Shown in pieces: positions 27,847 through 32,227 of a stretch of 32,227 nt of DNA. The stretch is from assembly GCA_903853185.1 (NCBI GenBank), contig CAINSX010000180.1, positions 1 to 32,227 on the forward strand, given 5' to 3'. The DNA is from an uncultured Opitutia bacterium. Lineage in GTDB: Bacteria; Verrucomicrobiota; Verrucomicrobiia; Opitutales; UBA953. Numbering within the stretch: the stretch's first letter is position 1; every line of letters begins with the position of its first letter. Under the pieces are notes generated by a model. The model saw nothing but the letters and a program-made list of their open reading frames with translations, was not told the origin of the DNA and ran no database searches. The translations under genes were made by a program, and so were the position numbers.

Positions 27847-29058
27847 ATGGCCGCCAAGCATCGAGGGTTCTTTTCCTCCCTTGGAGAGGCTGTGGCCGGT
27901 TATGCCGTAGACGTAGTCTACGAGCGTCGGAAGGGGCCTGGGGCGACCTTGCTCGGGGCTTTCCTGAAGGTGCTTTCGTGGATTTTCGAGGTCTTGGTCC
28001 GCCTGCGCCTCTGGCTCTATCGTAATCGTCTGTTTCGCGACACTCCGCTCGGCTGTAAGGTCGTGGTCGTAGGTAATCTCACCGTCGGCGGCACGGGGAA
28101 GACCCCCATCGTGCTGAAGATGGCGCGCGTGCTGACGGCCCGCGGCCGCAAGGTGGCCATCCTTTCTCGCGGTTATAAGGGAGCTTCCGATTCGATGCTG
28201 AAGCGTTTCTGGCGCTGGCTGACGCAAGGTAGCCGCCCTGATCCGCTCGTGGTTTCCGACGGCAAGTCTGTCCTCGTCGGTCCCGATGAAGCGGGCGACG
28301 AACCTTACATGCTCGCCCAGAATCTCTGCGGCGAAGGCGTGATCGTCATCGTCGACCGCGACCGCGTGGAGGGTGGCCGCTTTGCGCTTCGACGCTTCGG
28401 CGTGGACACGATCCTGCTGGACGACGGACTTCAATATCTGCCGCTGCGCGGTCAGATTAACCTGCTCCTCGTCGATAGCCGTGATCCTTTCGGTAATGGT
28501 TCGCTGCTGCCACGTGGCGTCCTGCGTGAACCGATTTCCAACCTGAGCCGAGCTTCCTATGTCTTCGTGACGAAGTCCGTCGGCCCGCCCGATCCGGCGT
28601 TGGTGAGCCTCATCCGCCGACATAACGCTAAAGCCGAGATCATTGCCTGCTCGCACAGCGCCCGCGAACTCGTCGAGGTCGACGGCCCGAAGCGCTTGCC
28701 GATGTCGGACCTCAAGGGGCGACGTGTCGCGGCCTTCTCCGGCATCGCGACCCCAGAGCGCTTTGAGGAGATCTTGACCAATCAGGGCGCCAAGATCGTC
28801 GCCAACCGCCGCTTCCTCGACCACCACGCCTTCGCGGACGAAGACCTCGACGAGGTCCTCGATCAGGCCATGCAGGCCAAGGCCGAGATGATCATCACGA
28901 CCGAGAAGGACGCGGTGCGACTCCAGGCGCGTTTCCGTCCGCCGATCCCATTGATGTTCGTCCGCCTGGAGGTAGAGATCCTCGGCGATGCGGAGGGTTT
29001 CAATTCGGCCGTCGAACGGATCTGCCTCGGGCCGTCTATTTCTCCGTCTGCTCGGTGA
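27847..29058 (+). CDS. lpxK: tetraacyldisaccharide 4'-kinase
   Basis: [60 protein letters not shown] at 27847. Confidence 0.93.
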   Translation: MAAKHRGFFSSLGEAVAGYAVDVVYERRKGPGATLLGAFLKVLSWIFEVLVRLRLWLYRNRLFRDTPLGCKVVVVGNLTVGGTGKTPIVLKMARVLTARGRKVAILSRGYKGASDSMLKRFWRWLTQGSRPDPLVVSDGKSVLVGPDEAGDEPYMLAQNLCGEGVIVIVDRDRVEGGRFALRRFGVDTILLDDGLQYLPLRGQINLLLVDSRDPFGNGSLLPRGVLREPISNLSRASYVFVTKSVGPPDPALVSLIRRHNAKAEIIACSHSARELVEVDGPKRLPMSDLKGRRVAAFSGIATPERFEEILTNQGAKIVANRRFLDHHAFADEDLDEVLDQAMQAKAEMIITTEKDAVRLQARFRPPIPLMFVRLEVEILGDAEGFNSAVERICLGPSISPSAR

Positions 29059-31072
29059 GGCGGCTCTGCGCGGCCTTGGCAGCCAGCTGCAGGAAGGTGT
29101 CTTGTGCGCCGGGAGCCAGTCGGCCCATCGGTTCGCAGGCCACATAGGTTCCATCGGGGGCCAGCGCTTTGGCATCTCCCTGGCGATCGCGGTAGACCAT
29201 GAGGATTTCCTCTTCGATGCGACGACGCACGTGGGGGGCGCGAAGCGGGAAGACGCATTCGATTCGTCGTTGGAAATTACGCGGCATCCAATCGGCGCTA
29301 CCCATGAGTAGGATGGGCTGTGCGTCGGCATTCTCGAAACGGAACAGACGGCTGTGCTCAAGGAAGCGACCCAGGAAGCTGCGGACACGGATGTGGTCAC
29401 TTTTGCCAGCGATGCCGGGCTTGAGGCAGCAGATGCCGCGGACTACGAGCTCGATGCGGACTCCAGCCTGAGATGCCTCGTAGAGGGCGTTGATGACGTC
29501 CGGATCGACGAGGCTGTTGACCTTGGCGAAAATCGAGGCGGGCTTGCCGGACTTGGCGTTGGCGGTCTCGCCCTTGATGAGTTCCACGATGCGTCGGGCC
29601 AGGTCAAACGGCGCGATCAGCAGGTGCTTGAACTTAGGTCCCGCGAGGTTGCCGGTAAGGACATTGAAAAGAAGGCCGACATCCGCGGTGATCTCCTCGT
29701 TGCAGGTGAGCAGCGAGAAGTCGGTGTAGATTCTCGCGGTCTTTGGATTATAGTTGCCCGTGCCGAGGTGGGCGTAACGACGCAGGCCATCCTTCTCCTG
29801 GCGGACCACGAGACAGGCTTTGCAATGCGTCTTCAGGCCGGCGAGGCCGTAGACCACGTGAGCGCCGGCTTCCTCGAGCTGGCGGGCCCATTCGATGTTA
29901 TTGAGTTCGTCGAAGCGTGCGCGGAGTTCGACCAGCGCGGTGACCTGCTTGCCGTTGCGGGCGGCTTCCTTGAGGGCTTCGACCACGGGCGAATCGCCAC
30001 TGGTACGGTAAAGCGTCAGCTTGATCGCGACGACGCTCTCGTCCTTGGCGGCCTGGCGGATGAAATCGACGACCGGCGCGAATGATTCGTAAGGGTGATG
30101 GAGGATGATGTCCTGCTCGGCGATGCGCTCATAGAGCTTGGACGGTTCGGCGCATTCGGAGGGAACCACCGACACAAAGCTGGGGTAGAGGAGTTCCGGG
30201 CGACCGATCATGTCGATCAGGCTGCCGAGGCGAAGCATGTTGACCGGTCCTGGGATGCGGAACGCGTTGTCGGAGGTCAGTCCGATCGAGCCGAGTAGCC
30301 ACTGCATCTCGCCTTCCGGCACGTCGGCTTCGATTTCCAGACGGACGGGGGCTCCTTTACGCAGGTTGCGGATCTCGTCTTCGATGGCTTCGAGGAGGTT
30401 GCCGGCTTCTTCTTCGTCGACGTAAAGGTCGCTGTTGCGCGTGATGCGGAACGCCCAGGATCCCTGCAGCTCGAGTCCGGGAAAAAGCCGGTGGATGAAG
30501 AGCTGGATGACGTGGCTGAGGAAGGTGAAGCTCTTTCGGTCGGATAGGCCGAGGATGCGCGGCAGGATACGCGGTACCGGTACGACCGCGCGACGAAGCT
30601 CGCCCGAAGCCGGATCACGAAGCAAGGCGAGCAGGTAGAGTCCTTTGTTGGTCAGGACCGGAAAGGGGTGCGAGGGGTCGATGGCCAGGGGCGTCAGCGC
30701 CGGCAGGATATCGCGATCGAATCGGGGCGAAAGCTCGGCCCTGGCGCCATCCCCGAGCTGCTCCCTGGCCAAGACTTCGATCCCGTGGCTGGAGAGCGTG
30801 GGCAGCAGCTTCTGTTTCCAGCAAGCCTGCTGTGCTTCGACCAGCTCTCGAGCGCGTTTCAGTACGTCCGTCAGGAATTCTTTGGTCGCCGGGTGGCTGG
30901 CGGACTCCTGCTGTTGCATGATTCCGGCCACGCGAATCTCGAAGAACTCGTCGAGGTTGGAGCTGACAATCGAGAGGAAGCGGACGCGCTCCAAGAGGGG
31001 GACGGAATCGTCTTCGGCGAGTTCGAGGACTCGACGGTCGAAACTAAGCCAGCTGAGTTCGCGATTGAACAT
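29036..31072 (-). CDS. ppk: polyphosphate kinase 1
   Basis: FNRELSWLSFDRRVLELAED, FDELNNIEWARQLEEAGAHVVYGLAGLKTHCKACLVVR, HLGTGNYNPKTARIYTDFSLLT. Confidence 0.96.
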   Translation of the reverse strand: MFNRELSWLSFDRRVLELAEDDSVPLLERVRFLSIVSSNLDEFFEIRVAGIMQQQESASHPATKEFLTDVLKRARELVEAQQACWKQKLLPTLSSHGIEVLAREQLGDGARAELSPRFDRDILPALTPLAIDPSHPFPVLTNKGLYLLALLRDPASGELRRAVVPVPRILPRILGLSDRKSFTFLSHVIQLFIHRLFPGLELQGSWAFRITRNSDLYVDEEEAGNLLEAIEDEIRNLRKGAPVRLEIEADVPEGEMQWLLGSIGLTSDNAFRIPGPVNMLRLGSLIDMIGRPELLYPSFVSVVPSECAEPSKLYERIAEQDIILHHPYESFAPVVDFIRQAAKDESVVAIKLTLYRTSGDSPVVEALKEAARNGKQVTALVELRARFDELNNIEWARQLEEAGAHVVYGLAGLKTHCKACLVVRQEKDGLRRYAHLGTGNYNPKTARIYTDFSLLTCNEEITADVGLLFNVLTGNLAGPKFKHLLIAPFDLARRIVELIKGETANAKSGKPASIFAKVNSLVDPDVINALYEASQAGVRIELVVRGICCLKPGIAGKSDHIRVRSFLGRFLEHSRLFRFENADAQPILLMGSADWMPRNFQRRIECVFPLRAPHVRRRIEEEILMVYRDRQGDAKALAPDGTYVACEPMGRLAPGAQDTFLQLAAKAAQSRLTEQTEK

Positions 31073-31177
31073 GGAGATGTAAGGTTGCCCGCCGTGACGT
31101 GAAGGAACAGGGGACTCCGCTCATTAAAATCCTCATCGGCCCGGCAGGCAAACAAATGCCCCGCCGAGTTTGTTACA

Positions 31178-32227
31178 TTATGGTGCCCGGGCCGAAGCGG
31201 GCGTCCAAAAGACCTCTAATTCGTCATGATTGGCCAGGCGGAGCTTCGCTGCGGCGGGATGGGGATGCCGGACGATGTCGCCGCGTCCGAAGGTCGCCGC
31301 CAGTTTCTTGACCTCATGTTTGGAGAGCCCGCGGGTCGGGACTTCGATCGATTCGATGCGGCCTTCGCGGATCGTGATGAAACGGATGAGGCCCTTGATG
31401 ATCTGGACGTCGGAAATGAGCCGACTCAATCCGGCGGGAAGCGGAGCCAACGATGCATCGGAAAACGCGGCGAATGAGAAGCGAACTTCGCGTAAATCGC
31501 GATGGAGGTGGCGGTTGACGAATTCAGTCGAAGCGGGAGCTTCCCAGGCTCGTGTCTCGTGACTCCAGTGTTCGCTCGGTCCCAGTTGTGGGTCGGGCAA
31601 GGCGTCAAGTTCCGGGGCGATGCGGGTCATCTCTCCCGAGGCCACCGCATCGCTGAGCCGCTGTAGACGTTCCGCGGTGATCTTTAATGCCGGTTCGAGG
31701 ATCAGGATGAGCCCGCCTGGAACGAGCTTGGCCTTGAGTTCACCGAACCAGCGGAGCAGGGCGTCGTGATCGAGCTGGGGCATCTCGTTCATCACGAAGC
31801 CGGCGACGATGAGGTCGAACGGGCCTTCTGGCCAGGTTTCCGGTCGCGATGCATCTCCGATGCGCGTCTTCGTGTCGACGTCTTCTCCTAAGACTGCTTG
31901 AGCGAAGGATTCCATCGAGGCCAAGGCGCTCGGCGACTTGTCCACGCCATGCAGTGAGAGCTTCTTGAAGCCAGCTTGGCGTAGGCGATAGGCGACGGCG
32001 ATGCCGCATGAGCCGGGGCCGGAGCCAAGGTCGAGAATCGCAGGCACCGCGCTCGAAGGCTTCCATCCGCGTAATCCGCAGGTTTGGGCTAGGGCAAGGG
32101 ATGTCCTCGTAAAGCTCTGGGGCAGGAAGAAGACGCCGTAGCCGGCCAGCAGGCGTGGGTCGGCGAAATAGTCAGGGAATTTCTTGCCGGGACGCTCGGT
32201 CGTGAAGAGGTCCGAAAGGTGCGCTAC
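31178..32227 (-). CDS. Rsm22-like (PF09243-type) SAM-dependent methyltransferase, 5' end cut by window edge
   Basis: Frame open to 32227 (VAHLSDLFTTERPGKKFPDYFADPRLLAGYGVFFLPQSFTRTSLAL...), SAM motif ILDLGSGPGSCGIAVA, GFVMNEMPQ, LIRFITIREG. Family assignment by pattern only. Confidence 0.6.
   Translation of the reverse strand, partial: VAHLSDLFTTERPGKKFPDYFADPRLLAGYGVFFLPQSFTRTSLALAQTCGLRGWKPSSAVPAILDLGSGPGSCGIAVAYRLRQAGFKKLSLHGVDKSPSALASMESFAQAVLGEDVDTKTRIGDASRPETWPEGPFDLIVAGFVMNEMPQLDHDALLRWFGELKAKLVPGGLILILEPALKITAERLQRLSDAVASGEMTRIAPELDALPDPQLGPSEHWSHETRAWEAPASTEFVNRHLHRDLREVRFSFAAFSDASLAPLPAGLSRLISDVQIIKGLIRFITIREGRIESIEVPTRGLSKHEVKKLAATFGRGDIVRHPHPAAAKLRLANHDELEVFWTPASARAP

Noticed and set aside
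27799-29400. 533-aa minus-strand ORF opposite lpxK
   Set aside because: Antisense shadow; conflicts with lpxK and ppk frames that carry clear motifs.
31151-31174. Inverted repeat AACAAA-N12-TTTGTT between ppk and the Rsm22-like gene
   Set aside because: Only 6 bp, AT-simple, no accompanying convincing promoter or U-tract; could be chance.

Overview
The window is a gene-dense, GC-rich bacterial chromosomal segment. Its gene set (SucA-SucB-Lpd, LpxK, PanD, PPK1, TatA, small SRP RNA) suggests a Gram-negative lineage, possibly Verrucomicrobiota/Opitutae; that assignment is inference only. Almost all of it is housekeeping: an amino-sugar gene group (PIG-L deacetylase, ROK-like kinase, NagB) behind valS; the SRP RNA gene with its terminator; the complete 2-oxoglutarate dehydrogenase operon; a SNF2 helicase; rimO, rsmA and trpC; mazG, a YgjP-like metallopeptidase, a NUDIX hydrolase and a DUF374 acyltransferase; ribE and tatA; acylphosphatase plus an ABC transporter plus an uncharacterised membrane-anchored protein; topB; panD and a class V aminotransferase; lpxK; ppk; and an Rsm22-like methyltransferase cut by the right edge. 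I saw no CRISPR array, tRNA, transposon, phage or defence island. The less ordinary signals are: (i) most leader genes lack a Shine-Dalgarno and have pyrimidine-rich leaders, two with an identical 12-mer; (ii) an intrinsic terminator abuts the ribE start codon; (iii) all four protein-protein convergent junctions have 0-4 nt gaps or overlap; (iv) a split NagB/PIG-L pair surrounds an atypical ROK kinase; (v) an ABC cassette is translationally chained to an uncharacterised protein; (vi) several families (SWIM-like, Rsm22-like, ROK) appear to have lost their metal-ligand residues.
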